A stretch of 64,000 bases of DNA from Sulfitobacter sp. HGT1 (lineage in GTDB: Bacteria; Pseudomonadota; Alphaproteobacteria; Rhodobacterales; Rhodobacteraceae), in contig NZ_BLWI01000001.1 in the NCBI RefSeq assembly GCF_013282155.1, forward strand, positions 372,001 through 436,000. Direction: 5' to 3'. The notes below the pieces were generated by a model. It did no database searches. It worked only from the letters and a program-made list of their open reading frames with translations, and was not told the origin of the DNA. Below are positions 42,638-51,542 of this stretch, one piece after another (within the stretch, counting starts at the first letter, position 1; every line of letters begins with the position of its first letter). Position numbers and translations under genes: made by a program.

Positions 42638-45089
42638 AGGGGTGCTTGCGGGCCTGCGGGTTCTGGATCTGACCGACCAGCGCGGCGTTTTGACGGGGCG
42701 GATGCTGGCGTGCATGGGCGCGGATGTGCTTCAGGTTGAACCCGCCACAGGGTCGACTGCCCGCGCCATGGCCCCATTTGACACGGACGGGGCGTCCTTG
42801 TTCTGGGCCGCCTATGGCGCAGGGCGGCGGTCGCTGGTGTTGGACCGTGACAGCGACCCCGCGCGGCTGATGGCGCTTGCGGCTGTTGCCGATGTGGTTC
42901 TGGAAAGCGGAGTGCCCGGGCGGGACGTATTCTTGGACACGGATGCGCTTTTGCAGGCCAACGCCGGTGTGGTGCATTCCATCGTGACGCCCTTTGGTCT
43001 GGACGGGCCGAAAGCGGGCTATGCCGATAGCGATCTCACGCTTTGGGCTGCGGGCGGGCCGCTTAAGCCAACCGAAAGTCAGGCCGGTATCCCGACCCGC
43101 GTGACCCTGCCGCAAGCCTATCATCATGCGGCGGCAGATGCGCTTTGCGGGATCATGGTCGCGCTTGAGGCGCGCAGGCGCGGCGGGCAGGGCCAGCGGG
43201 TCGTGACCAGCGCACAGGCGTCGGCCACGCAATGCACCCTGAGTTTGTCGATGGCGTCGGTGATCGGTCACCCCAATTACGTCTTCCGCGCCGAGGTGAA
43301 ATCAAAGAAGAAGCGCGAGCTTGACCTGTCAGGGTCGGGGTCACGAACGCAGCGGTCGAAATGGCCGGTCAAGGACGGGATCGTTGAGATGCACCTTGCC
43401 CTTGGTCCGGCGGCGGGGCGGTTCACCAATGCGCTGTTTACGCTGATGGCCGCGCGCGGGGCCTGTTCGCCCAAATTCGCCGCGTGGGATTGGGTCACGC
43501 TTCCTCCCAAGATCGAAAACGATGAAATCACGGACGAGGAAATGGAGCAGGCCCGCACGGAGGTCGCCGATTTCCTTGCCACCATGACCAAGCTTGAAGC
43601 CGTCGAGATGGCGTTGCAGCACCGTCTGATGCTGGCCCCCATCATGACCGTCGCGGATCTGGCCAGCAGCCCCCACGGCAAGGCGCGCGGCTTTTTGCAA
43701 CAGGTCGGCGCGTTGTCCTTGCCGGGAAAACTTGCGCTTGGCTTTGACGAAGGGTTTGCCCCGCTGCGCCCCGCACCTGGTCTGGGCGAGGGCGGTGCAG
43801 AGGTCGAGGCAGGTTGGCTTGCCAATCGTGATGCCGTCAGACCCTTTGCCGTGGCCCGCACGGTGACCAAAGTCGTGCGGCCCCTTGAAAATATCACCGT
43901 CCTGGATTTGTCCTGGGTGGTCGCAGGCCCGATGATTGGGCGCAATCTGGCTGATTTCGGCGCGCAGGTGATCCGTGTCGAAAGCGCCCGCAAACCCGAA
44001 GTTGCGCGTTTGACCGGCCCTTATCCCGAAGGGGTGCGCGATCTGAACCGGTCGGGGTTGTATGAAAACTGCAATGCAGGAAAGTCGGGTCTGACGCTTG
44101 ACCTGTCCCAGGATGCAGGGCGGGCGTTGGTCAAGGAACTGGCGGGAAAAGCCGACGTGTTGGTCGAAAGCTTTGCCCCCGGTCAGATGGACAAATGGGG
44201 GTTGGATTACGACACCTTGTCCCGGGACAATCCGGGCTTGGTCATGCTGTCGACATCGCTGATGGGGCAGTCGGGGCCTTGGTCTGCCTTGGCGGGTTTC
44301 GGCAATATCGGTGCCGCAATGTCGGGGCTTCAGGTGCTTGCCGGTCGCGATGTATCGGCCCCGATTGGCCCCTACGGACCCTACACCGATTTCGTGGCCC
44401 CGCGTCTGGCCCTTCCCGTTTTGCTGGCAGCCTTGGAGGTGAAGCGCCTGACAGGCAGGGGCAGGCAGTTGGATGTCAGCCAGGCCGAGGCGGGGATGCA
44501 GTTCATTGCCGAAGCCTTTGCCGATTATGCCGCGACCGGACGGGTGCCGGTTGCGGATGGCAACCGCGATCCGCACTGCGTCCCGAACGAAGTCTACCCC
44601 TGCATCGCGCCCGAGGGCGAAACTGCATGGGTTGCCGTATCTGCCACATCAGACGCCGCATGGATCGCCCTGCGTGACGAAACCGGGCTGGCGGCGCTGG
44701 CTGATCCGGCGTTCGAGACGCTGGAAGGCCGCCGCGCGGTCGAGGCGGAGATTGACACGATCCTTGCCGATTGGTGTCGGGGTCAACCCCCCGAGGCGGT
44801 GGAGTTGCGCCTCCAAGGGCGGGGTGTGGCGGCGCATGTTGTCGCGTCGCCTGCGGATTTGGCAGCCGATGCGCAGCTTGGCGCTTGGGGGCATTTCCAG
44901 ACCTTGCCGAGAACCGATGGCACGCCGGCCCATCACGAGGCCTGCCGTTTTCAACTGGGTCTGACGCCCGCCAAGACAGGGCGCGCGGCACCGGAATACG
45001 GGCGGGATAACCGTCAGATTTTGGCAGACTATCTGGGGCTGGATGCAGCGCAGATTGATGCGCTGGAACGGGACGGGGTTCTGACCTGA
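42630..45089 (+). CDS. Tandem CaiB/BaiF CoA-transferase (two-domain fusion)
   Basis: An 819-residue protein of two family III CoA-transferase domains, about 1-400 and 415-819. In the N-terminal domain the active-site region reads YADSDLTLWAAGG, keeping an Asp (about 135). In the C-terminal domain the corresponding region reads WSALAGFGNIGAAMSGL, where the expected Asp (GFD/GYD) is Gly. Family III enzymes are interlocked dimers; the fusion may form one pseudo-dimer with a single active site. ATG 42630 follows GGAGG by nine bases. Ends the maoC operon. Candidate substrate: the same acid handled by the hydratase, or transfer between pathway intermediates. Confidence 0.88.
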   Translation: MDKGVLAGLRVLDLTDQRGVLTGRMLACMGADVLQVEPATGSTARAMAPFDTDGASLFWAAYGAGRRSLVLDRDSDPARLMALAAVADVVLESGVPGRDVFLDTDALLQANAGVVHSIVTPFGLDGPKAGYADSDLTLWAAGGPLKPTESQAGIPTRVTLPQAYHHAAADALCGIMVALEARRRGGQGQRVVTSAQASATQCTLSLSMASVIGHPNYVFRAEVKSKKKRELDLSGSGSRTQRSKWPVKDGIVEMHLALGPAAGRFTNALFTLMAARGACSPKFAAWDWVTLPPKIENDEITDEEMEQARTEVADFLATMTKLEAVEMALQHRLMLAPIMTVADLASSPHGKARGFLQQVGALSLPGKLALGFDEGFAPLRPAPGLGEGGAEVEAGWLANRDAVRPFAVARTVTKVVRPLENITVLDLSWVVAGPMIGRNLADFGAQVIRVESARKPEVARLTGPYPEGVRDLNRSGLYENCNAGKSGLTLDLSQDAGRALVKELAGKADVLVESFAPGQMDKWGLDYDTLSRDNPGLVMLSTSLMGQSGPWSALAGFGNIGAAMSGLQVLAGRDVSAPIGPYGPYTDFVAPRLALPVLLAALEVKRLTGRGRQLDVSQAEAGMQFIAEAFADYAATGRVPVADGNRDPHCVPNEVYPCIAPEGETAWVAVSATSDAAWIALRDETGLAALADPAFETLEGRRAVEAEIDTILADWCRGQPPEAVELRLQGRGVAAHVVASPADLAADAQLGAWGHFQTLPRTDGTPAHHEACRFQLGLTPAKTGRAAPEYGRDNRQILADYLGLDAAQIDALERDGVLT

Positions 45090-45135
45090 ACGGCTGACCC
45101 GAACAGGAACCTTTGCGAACCGATAAACAACTTCT

Positions 45136-45171
45136 GCATTAGGGCCACGGGGAAATCCGTGGCCCTAATGC
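45136..45171. terminator. Bidirectional hairpin between convergent operons
   Basis: A perfect 15-bp stem: GCATTAGGGCCACGG (45136-45150) with CCGTGGCCCTAATGC (45157-45171), loop GGAAAT. It lies between the two-domain CoA-transferase and the leftward enoyl-CoA hydratase gene. No U-run on either side, so strength is uncertain though the structure is unmistakable. Confidence 0.7.
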
Positions 45172-45187
45172 GTCTCACATGCACCGC

Positions 45188-45985
45188 TTAGCGGAAGTCA
45201 AAGCGTGGGGCCTGCTTCTTGGTAAAGCGGTCGATTGCGTCTTTGTGATAGCTGCTCGACAGGCAAATGGCTTGCGCCTGTGCTTCAAGCTCAAGCAACG
45301 CGTTGCTGTCCAGTTCCATCGACCGTGCCGAAATCGCCTTGGTCATCGCAAAGGCGGTGCGCGAGGTGTCGCACATCATCCGCGCAATCGCTTGGGCACG
45401 GGGCAAAAGGTCATCTGCGGCAAGCACTTCCATGCAGATGCCCAGACGTTGGGCTTCTTCTGCGTGAACGGTGCGGCCCGTGTAGAACAATTCACGCGCC
45501 CGTTGCAGGCCGATCATCCGCGGCAACGAATAGAACAGGTTGCCATCCGGCACCGCCCCGACCTTGCAGAAGGACGCATTGAAGCTCGCCCTCTCGGACG
45601 CCAGAATAATGTCGCCGGTCAGCGCCAGACCCAGACCCGCGCCATAGGCAGGGCCATCGACCGCGACGATGACAGGCACCTGCAAGTCGCGCAGCAGCGT
45701 GATCCAGCGATGCAGATATTTCATCCGGGGCAGGATGTCTTCGGCCCCTGTCACCAGCCCGGCCTTGTGGTTGGCCAGCATCTTTTTCAGGTCACCGCCG
45801 GCGCAGAATACGCCGCCTGTTCCGGTCAGAATGACGGCCTGAAGATCGGCATCGACCGACAGGTCCTGCACGGCGCTGGACAGACCTTCGCGCATTGCGT
45901 CAGACAAGGCGTTCCGAGAGGCGGGTTCGTTCATGGTCAGCGTCACGACGCCGCCATCGCGGGTGATTTGCAAAGCGTCGGTCAT
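45188..45985 (-). CDS. Enoyl-CoA hydratase/isomerase (crotonase family)
   Basis: A 265-residue crotonase. Oxyanion-hole segments are GVFCAGGDLKKM and VDGPAYGAGLGLALTGDIILAS. Of the two crotonase glutamates, the first position (GxGxxL) reads GAGLGLAL, and the second (usually a Glu in PELGL..GxG) reads CKVGAVPDGNLFY. The usual hydratase glutamates are therefore not obvious and an isomerase or other crotonase activity is possible. Last gene of the leftward ACAD-ligase-crotonase operon, overlapping the ligase by ATGA. Confidence 0.87.
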   Translation of the reverse strand: MTDALQITRDGGVVTLTMNEPASRNALSDAMREGLSSAVQDLSVDADLQAVILTGTGGVFCAGGDLKKMLANHKAGLVTGAEDILPRMKYLHRWITLLRDLQVPVIVAVDGPAYGAGLGLALTGDIILASERASFNASFCKVGAVPDGNLFYSLPRMIGLQRARELFYTGRTVHAEEAQRLGICMEVLAADDLLPRAQAIARMMCDTSRTAFAMTKAISARSMELDSNALLELEAQAQAICLSSSYHKDAIDRFTKKQAPRFDFR

Positions 45986-47586
45986 GTCGCAGCTTCCTTT
46001 GTGTCTTCGGACCCCAGGCTTTGCAGAACCTGTGCCTTGATCGTCATTTTATCGAGCTTGTTGGTCGCGGACAGGGGCAGTTGCCCTTGCCAGATGGTCA
46101 TGCCGCGCGGGGCCTTGTAATGGGCGATGCGGTCGCGACAAAAGGCGATCAGCTCGGCTTCGGTTGCGGTCTTGCCATCGTGCAGGGCGACGGCGGCATA
46201 GACCATTTCACCCCATTTCGCATGCGGCACACCGAAAACGGCGGCCTGCGCGACTGCTGGGTGTTTGCTCAGCGCGTTTTCAGTCTCGATCGGATAGACG
46301 TTTTCACCGCCCGAGATGATCATTTCCTTGGTGCGGCCTGCGATGGTCAGATAGCCGTCTGCGTCCATCACGCCCGCATCGCCCGTGTGGAAAAACCCGC
46401 CGCGCATGGCATGGGCGGTTTCTTCGGGGCGGTTCCAATAGCCGTTCATCACCTGCGGCCCGCGCACCACAATTTCGCCGGGCATTCCGACAGGCACGGG
46501 GGTGTCGTCGGCATCCACAATGCGCAAATCCGAATAGAGAATCGGGCGGCCCACGGTGCTGAGCTTGTCCAGCATCGGATTGCCCGGAATATGATCCGCC
46601 GGTTCAAGAACCGACAGGACTGGCGATGTTTCGGTCAGCCCATAGCCCTGACAAAAGGTGATGCCCGGAATGGCTGCAATCGCGCGCTCCATCAAGGTGA
46701 CGGGCATCGGGGACGCCCCATATGTCAGCACGCGGATCGACGAAAAATCAAACTCGGGGAAGCGCGGATGGTTCATCACCATGTTCAGCATGGTCGGGAC
46801 CATGGTCATCGTGGTGATCTTTTGCGCTTCGATCATGCGCAGGGTATCGACGACTTCGAATTTCGGTTGCACGACCATCGTGGTGCCGTAAGCCAGCGCC
46901 GTGAACACACGGCTGCCCGTGCCAAGGTGGAACAACGGCCCCGACAGCAGCAAAACATCATCCTGCCGGTAGCCATACAGATGGCCCGATCCGGTGGCAT
47001 TCACGAGAAAGTTCGAATGGCTGAGCATGACGCCTTTGGGCTGACCCGTGGTGCCTGACGTATAGAACAGGATCATCGTGTCGTCAGACCGGCTGGCACT
47101 CTCGTCAAAGGCATCGTCGGCGACTTCGGGGGCCTCGGCGATCAGGGTGTCATAGTGCAGCGTGCCGTCGGGCAGATCGTCGGCCGGTTGATCCCAGTCG
47201 GCAAGGATCAGCGTGTGCAGCGACGGGCATAGCGCCAACAGGTCAGCGGCTTGTTCACGGAAATGACGGTCGAAGATCAAGATGGCGGGGCTCGCATCGC
47301 CGATCACGCCGACCATTTCCTCGACCGACAGACGGTGATTGATCGGCACCGAAATCGCGCCGATCATCGACGGAACCACGTACATCTCGACGATCCAATG
47401 CGAGTTCAGACCCAGATAGGCAACACGGTCACCCGGCCTGACGCCCAGCTTTTCCAACTGCCAGGCAATGGCATGCACGCGGCGGTTCATCTGTGCCCAG
47501 CTGTAATCGCGGCCCTCGAAATGGGTGGCGCGCCAGTTGGGGCGTTGATACGCGTATTTGCGTATGAAATCGGGGTAACGGATCAT
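45982..47586 (-). CDS. Acyl-CoA ligase (AMP-binding)
   Basis: A 534-residue FadD-type adenylating enzyme. P-loop FYTSGTTGQPKGV (near 180), A8/hinge region GYLTIAGRTKEMIISGGENVYPIE, and C-terminal Lys in SATNKLDKMTIKAQ in place of the usual PRTxxGKI. It activates a carboxylic acid to its CoA ester. ATG 47586 is preceded by GGAGGA and overlaps the acyl-CoA dehydrogenase stop (ATGA). Confidence 0.92.
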   Translation of the reverse strand: MIRYPDFIRKYAYQRPNWRATHFEGRDYSWAQMNRRVHAIAWQLEKLGVRPGDRVAYLGLNSHWIVEMYVVPSMIGAISVPINHRLSVEEMVGVIGDASPAILIFDRHFREQAADLLALCPSLHTLILADWDQPADDLPDGTLHYDTLIAEAPEVADDAFDESASRSDDTMILFYTSGTTGQPKGVMLSHSNFLVNATGSGHLYGYRQDDVLLLSGPLFHLGTGSRVFTALAYGTTMVVQPKFEVVDTLRMIEAQKITTMTMVPTMLNMVMNHPRFPEFDFSSIRVLTYGASPMPVTLMERAIAAIPGITFCQGYGLTETSPVLSVLEPADHIPGNPMLDKLSTVGRPILYSDLRIVDADDTPVPVGMPGEIVVRGPQVMNGYWNRPEETAHAMRGGFFHTGDAGVMDADGYLTIAGRTKEMIISGGENVYPIETENALSKHPAVAQAAVFGVPHAKWGEMVYAAVALHDGKTATEAELIAFCRDRIAHYKAPRGMTIWQGQLPLSATNKLDKMTIKAQVLQSLGSEDTKEAAT

Positions 47587-48737
47587 TTCCGTCCTCCAAG
47601 CACCGAACGCCCGATGATCTCGCGCATCACTTCGCCGGTCCCACCGGCGATGCGGCCAACGCGGGCATCGGCCCATGCGCGGGCAATCGGATATTCCCAC
47701 ATATAGCCATAGCCGCCGAACATTTGCAGCAAGTCGTCAAGACAGCGGCACAGGGTTTCCGAGGTCAGCATCTTGCCCATCGCGGCATCAACGGCGTCCA
47801 GTTCCCCCGCCACATGCAGTTCAAGGCATTTATCGGTGAACACGCGCATCAAGACCGATTGGGCTTTGATCTCGGCCAGTTTGAACCGCGTGTTCTGGAA
47901 ATCGGCGATGGTTTTGCCGAAGGCCTTGCGTTCGGTGACGTGGTCGATGGTCCATTGCAGCGCGGCCTCAAGTGCTGCGGTGGCGCGGACGCATTGCAAC
48001 AGACGTTCCTGGGGAAGCTGCTCCATCAGTTGGTAAAAACCACGTCCTTCGGCCCCCAGCAGGTTGGTTGCGGGGACGCGGACGTTGTCAAAGAACAGTT
48101 CAGCGGTGTCCTGCGCCTTCCAGCCGATTTTTTCCAACAGTTGGCTGCCCTTGCGAAAGCCCGGCGTATCAGCGGGAACCAGCAGCAGCGACGTGCCCTT
48201 TGCGCCAAGTGTCGGATCGGTCTTGCAGGCAAGGACCAGAATATCGCAATTGCCGCCGTTGGTAATGAACACCTTTTGGCCGTTGATGACGTAATCATCG
48301 CCGTCACGGATCGCGGTGGTTTTGATGCCTTGCACATCCGATCCGGCAGCCGGTTCGGTCATGGCGATGGCACCGATCGCCTCGCCTGCGGCCATCTTGG
48401 GGAGCCATTCGTGCTTCACCGCGTCGCTGCCGTAATGCAGGATATAGGGGGCCACGATGTCGGAATGCAGAGAAAACCCAGGCCCCATCGCACCAGCGGC
48501 GGCCAGTTCTTCCATCACCACCATCGAGAAAAGGAAGTCGGCACCGGCCCCGCCATATTCTTCGGGCATCGCCGCGCACAAAAGACCGTTTTCCCCGGCC
48601 TTGCGCCAGGCGTCGCGGCTGACACGGCCATCTTTTTCCCACTGCGCGTGGTGCGGTGTGATTTCCTCGGCGACGAAGCGCCGGACCTGGTCGCGGAACA
48701 TCTCGTGGTCTTCATTGAATACGGTGCGCTTGAACAT
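47583..48737 (-). CDS. Acyl-CoA dehydrogenase (LCAD/IVD-like)
   Basis: A 384-residue FAD enzyme. FAD-binding segments AMTEPAAGSDVQGIKTTA and NGQKVFITNGGNCDI are present. The site that carries the catalytic Glu in medium-chain enzymes reads RIAGGTGEVM (Gly). Instead Glu244 in QLPQERLLQ matches the base of long-chain and isovaleryl dehydrogenases. Those enzymes accept branched chains. First gene of the leftward operon, with operator copy B in the divergent region 58-88 bp upstream. Confidence 0.92.
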   Translation of the reverse strand: MFKRTVFNEDHEMFRDQVRRFVAEEITPHHAQWEKDGRVSRDAWRKAGENGLLCAAMPEEYGGAGADFLFSMVVMEELAAAGAMGPGFSLHSDIVAPYILHYGSDAVKHEWLPKMAAGEAIGAIAMTEPAAGSDVQGIKTTAIRDGDDYVINGQKVFITNGGNCDILVLACKTDPTLGAKGTSLLLVPADTPGFRKGSQLLEKIGWKAQDTAELFFDNVRVPATNLLGAEGRGFYQLMEQLPQERLLQCVRATAALEAALQWTIDHVTERKAFGKTIADFQNTRFKLAEIKAQSVLMRVFTDKCLELHVAGELDAVDAAMGKMLTSETLCRCLDDLLQMFGGYGYMWEYPIARAWADARVGRIAGGTGEVMREIIGRSVLGGRK

Positions 48738-48794
48738 CGTGTGGTTCCTCCCTCATGTCGTGGGTCAAAAACTTTGACGGTATGAGGAAAGTCT

Positions 48795-48825
48795 AATTAG
48801 CTTGCATATTATAATCAAGCTAATT
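48795..48825. promoter_or_regulatory. MarR-type operator, copy B
   Basis: AATTAGCTTG (48795-48804) and CAAGCTAATT (48816-48825), perfect 10-bp arms, spacer 11 bp, midway between the divergent acyl-CoA dehydrogenase and SDR genes. Shares TAGCTTG-N11-CAAGCTA with copy A at 39355. Confidence 0.8.
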
Positions 48826-48858
48826 ATAACTGCCATAAATCATCTGGAGGAGACAGGT

Positions 48859-49761
48859 ATGTTGGAAGGTAAGTCAGTCATCGTAACCGGGGCAGGTCGT
48901 GGCATCGGCCGTGATATTGCGCTTATGATGGCCAGCCATGGTGCAAAAGTTGTCGTAAACGATTTGGGTGCGGCATCGGATGGCGCAGGCGCGGATGCGA
49001 CCCCGGCGCAAGAGGTCGTGAATGAAATCATCGCGGCAGGCGGCGAAGCGGTGACCAATTTTGGCAACGTGGCAAAGCCCGAAGATGCAAAAGCCATGGT
49101 TGAACAGTCGATGGATGTGTTTGGCGGGATCGATGTGATCGTCAACAACGCAGGCATCCTGCGCGACGTGATCTTTCACAAGATGACCGAAGACGATTGG
49201 GATTCGGTGATCTCGGTTCACCTCAAGGGCAGCTTTAACATGGCCCATGCCGTGGCTGCGCAGTTCAAGATGCAGGCGTCGGGCTGCTTTATCAACTTTA
49301 CCTCGACCTCCGGTTTGATCGGGAACTTTGGGCAGGCCAACTATTCCGCCGCCAAGATGGGGATCGTCGGGCTGTCGAAATCACTGGCGCTGGATATGTC
49401 GCGCTTTAACGTGCGGTCCAACTGTATCGCGCCCTTTGCATGGTCGCGCCTGATTGGCACCATTCAGGCCAAGACCGACGCTGAAAAAGCCCGTGTCGAG
49501 CGCATCAAGGAAATGACACCAGCCAAGATCGCACCGCTTTGTGTGGCATTGGCCGACCCGACCTGTGACACGACAGGTCAGATCTTTTGCATCCGCAACA
49601 ACGAGATTTTCCTGATGTCCCAGCCACGTCCGATCCGGTCGGTGCACCGGTCAGAGGGCTGGACACCAGAGACAGTGCGTGATCATGCCTTGCCAGCGAT
49701 GAAGGCCGATTTTTACGATCTTGACCGGTCCAGCGATGTGTTTACGTGGGATCCGATTTGA
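48859..49761 (+). CDS. 3-hydroxyacyl-CoA dehydrogenase, MFE-2-like SDR
   Basis: A 300-residue SDR close to the N-terminal domain of peroxisomal multifunctional enzyme 2. Motifs: TGAGRGIGRDIAL, VVVNDLGAASDGAGADATPA, DVIVNNAGILRD, Ser in TSTSGLIG, and Tyr-Lys in NYSAAKMG. The C-terminal tail (IFCIRNNEIFLMSQPRP) is also MFE-2-like. It should oxidise (3R)-hydroxyacyl-CoA made by the MaoC hydratase. GGAGGAGA lies upstream. It shares the intergenic operator with the divergent dehydrogenase. Confidence 0.9.
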   Translation: MLEGKSVIVTGAGRGIGRDIALMMASHGAKVVVNDLGAASDGAGADATPAQEVVNEIIAAGGEAVTNFGNVAKPEDAKAMVEQSMDVFGGIDVIVNNAGILRDVIFHKMTEDDWDSVISVHLKGSFNMAHAVAAQFKMQASGCFINFTSTSGLIGNFGQANYSAAKMGIVGLSKSLALDMSRFNVRSNCIAPFAWSRLIGTIQAKTDAEKARVERIKEMTPAKIAPLCVALADPTCDTTGQIFCIRNNEIFLMSQPRPIRSVHRSEGWTPETVRDHALPAMKADFYDLDRSSDVFTWDPI

Positions 49762-49831
49762 TTTGGTTGGCGAGAGCGGTCAAAAGCACTAGACTGGCGT
49801 ACGGACTTTGGACGCCGATAGACAGAAGGGT

Positions 49832-50311
49832 ATGCTGAGCTTGGAAGAAGTTGCGACACCAGTGCACAAACAGACTTCGTTGAGCGAGGATAACAATCCT
49901 ATTTATCAGGATATCGCGCGTTTTCGTGCGATCTTGTTCGACTCGATGTTGAAGCCCCATGACATGACCATGTCGCAAGGCTGGGTTATGGTGCATCTGG
50001 TGCGCGAGAACGGCTTGCGTCAGTCTGAACTGGCCGAACGGCTCGAGGTGGCAACGGTTACCACCTCCAAGCTGATCGACCGGCTCGAGGCGCGCGGCTA
50101 TGTCGAGCGCCGTGCAGACCCCGAAGATCGCAGGTCCAACCGTGTCTACGCAACGCCCCAAGCAAAGTCGCTGGTCAAGATTATGACCCGCACCATTTTT
50201 GAGGTGGACGAGATCGCAAACGAAGGCATCTCGGAAGCCGAGCTTGAGACGACCCTCAAGGTGCTGCGCAAGATGCGCAACAATCTGCGGCGCGGCTTGA
50301 GCAAGCGATAA
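49832..50311 (+). CDS. MarR-family regulator
   Basis: A winged-helix MarR protein, 159 residues from ATG 49832. Core: MTMSQGWVMVHLVRENGLRQSELAERLEVATVTTSKLIDRLEARGYVERRADPEDRRSNRVYATP, the recognition helix and wing of the family. C-terminal dimer helices follow. The start is uncertain: AGAAGGG is too close to this ATG, and a TTG at 49808 is the other candidate. Adjacent to copy B of the palindrome and the only regulator in this island, so it is the likely repressor, with an acyl-CoA or the acid itself as effector. Confidence 0.9.
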   Translation: MLSLEEVATPVHKQTSLSEDNNPIYQDIARFRAILFDSMLKPHDMTMSQGWVMVHLVRENGLRQSELAERLEVATVTTSKLIDRLEARGYVERRADPEDRRSNRVYATPQAKSLVKIMTRTIFEVDEIANEGISEAELETTLKVLRKMRNNLRRGLSKR

Positions 50312-50366
50312 AAACAAGCAGCGGGTTTCCCGCGCTTGGTTAAATATTCCTGAAAGGACCCGTGAG

Positions 50367-51521
50367 ATGCAGCAAGAGGCATCCGCACCCCCGCTGGCGG
50401 GGCTGCGCATTATTGAATTCGCCGGCATCGGTCCCGGTCCCTTTGCGGGCATGATGCTTGCTGACATGGGGGCCGAAGTGATCAGGATTGAACGCCCCAA
50501 TGCCGGATCCCCGACAGGGCAAGGCGCGCACGAGCTGGATTTCCTTGCCCGTGGGCGCAAGTCCATCGCGCTGAACATGAAGACACCCGGTGCTGTCGAT
50601 CTGGCCTTGCGTCTGGTCGAAACGGCAGACGGGTTGATCGAAGGGTTCCGGCCCGGCGTGATGGAACGTTTGGGCCTTGGCCCTGACGTTTGCCGCGCCC
50701 GCAATCCGCGTCTGGTCTATGGTCGGATGACTGGCTGGGGGCAGGAGGGGCCGGTCTCCAAAACTGCTGGTCACGATCTGAATTACATCGCCCTGTCTGG
50801 TGCGCTTTGGGCCTCTGGCGAAGCCGGCCGTGCGCCGAGCTTTCCGTTGAACCTTTTGGGTGATTTCGGCGGCGGTGGCATGTTTCTGGCCTTTGGTATG
50901 GTGACGGGGCTGCTTAAGGCCGCAAGAACCGGTTCGGGCGACGTTGTTGATGCGGCGATTGTTGACGGCACCGCCGCGCTGATGAGCATGATTTACAGCC
51001 GCCGCGCCATGGGGCTGTGGCGTGATGAACGTGCGTCCAATGCGTTGGATGGCGGCGTGCCTTGGTATGGCGTCTATGAATGTGCGGATGGCGGATGGGT
51101 GACCATCGGTGCCCTTGAGCCGCAGTTCTGGGCGGTGTTGCTGGACCGGCTTGGCCTGACGGCGCAGGAAATGGGCGACCGCGCGGATCGGGGCACCTGG
51201 CCTGCGATGCGTGCCCGGCTGACCGAGGTTTTCAAAAGCCAGCCCCGCGATCATTGGGTTGCCCTGTTGCAAGATACCGATGCGTGTTTCGCCCCGGTTC
51301 TAAGCCCGGCCGAAGCCCCCGGCCATCCGCACAACCAAGCCCGCGGGATATTCTCGGAAGGGGTGGTGCAGCCGATGCCTGCGCCGCGTTTCACCGATGC
51401 CAACACCCCGTTGCCCACAACGCCGCCCGCCCCCGGTGCCGACAGCCGCGCCATCCTGACGGATTTGGGATTGGCTGCCGATGAAATCGACGCGCTCTTT
51501 AGTGGCGGCGCGGTGACGTAA
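50367..51521 (+). CDS. Alpha-methylacyl-CoA racemase-like (CaiB fold)
   Basis: A 384-residue family III fold protein. The segment TAGHDLNYIALSG contains His136 and LNLLGDFGGGG contains Asp166, thirty residues apart like the catalytic pair of the mycobacterial racemase (His126/Asp156). This argues for racemase rather than transferase chemistry. It would interconvert 2R and 2S methyl-branched acyl-CoAs, letting a stereospecific dehydrogenase act. AAAGGA precedes the ATG; it starts 55 bp after the MarR gene. Confidence 0.9.
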   Translation: MQQEASAPPLAGLRIIEFAGIGPGPFAGMMLADMGAEVIRIERPNAGSPTGQGAHELDFLARGRKSIALNMKTPGAVDLALRLVETADGLIEGFRPGVMERLGLGPDVCRARNPRLVYGRMTGWGQEGPVSKTAGHDLNYIALSGALWASGEAGRAPSFPLNLLGDFGGGGMFLAFGMVTGLLKAARTGSGDVVDAAIVDGTAALMSMIYSRRAMGLWRDERASNALDGGVPWYGVYECADGGWVTIGALEPQFWAVLLDRLGLTAQEMGDRADRGTWPAMRARLTEVFKSQPRDHWVALLQDTDACFAPVLSPAEAPGHPHNQARGIFSEGVVQPMPAPRFTDANTPLPTTPPAPGADSRAILTDLGLAADEIDALFSGGAVT

Positions 51522-51542
51522 ATCACATAAGGGAGAAACCTC

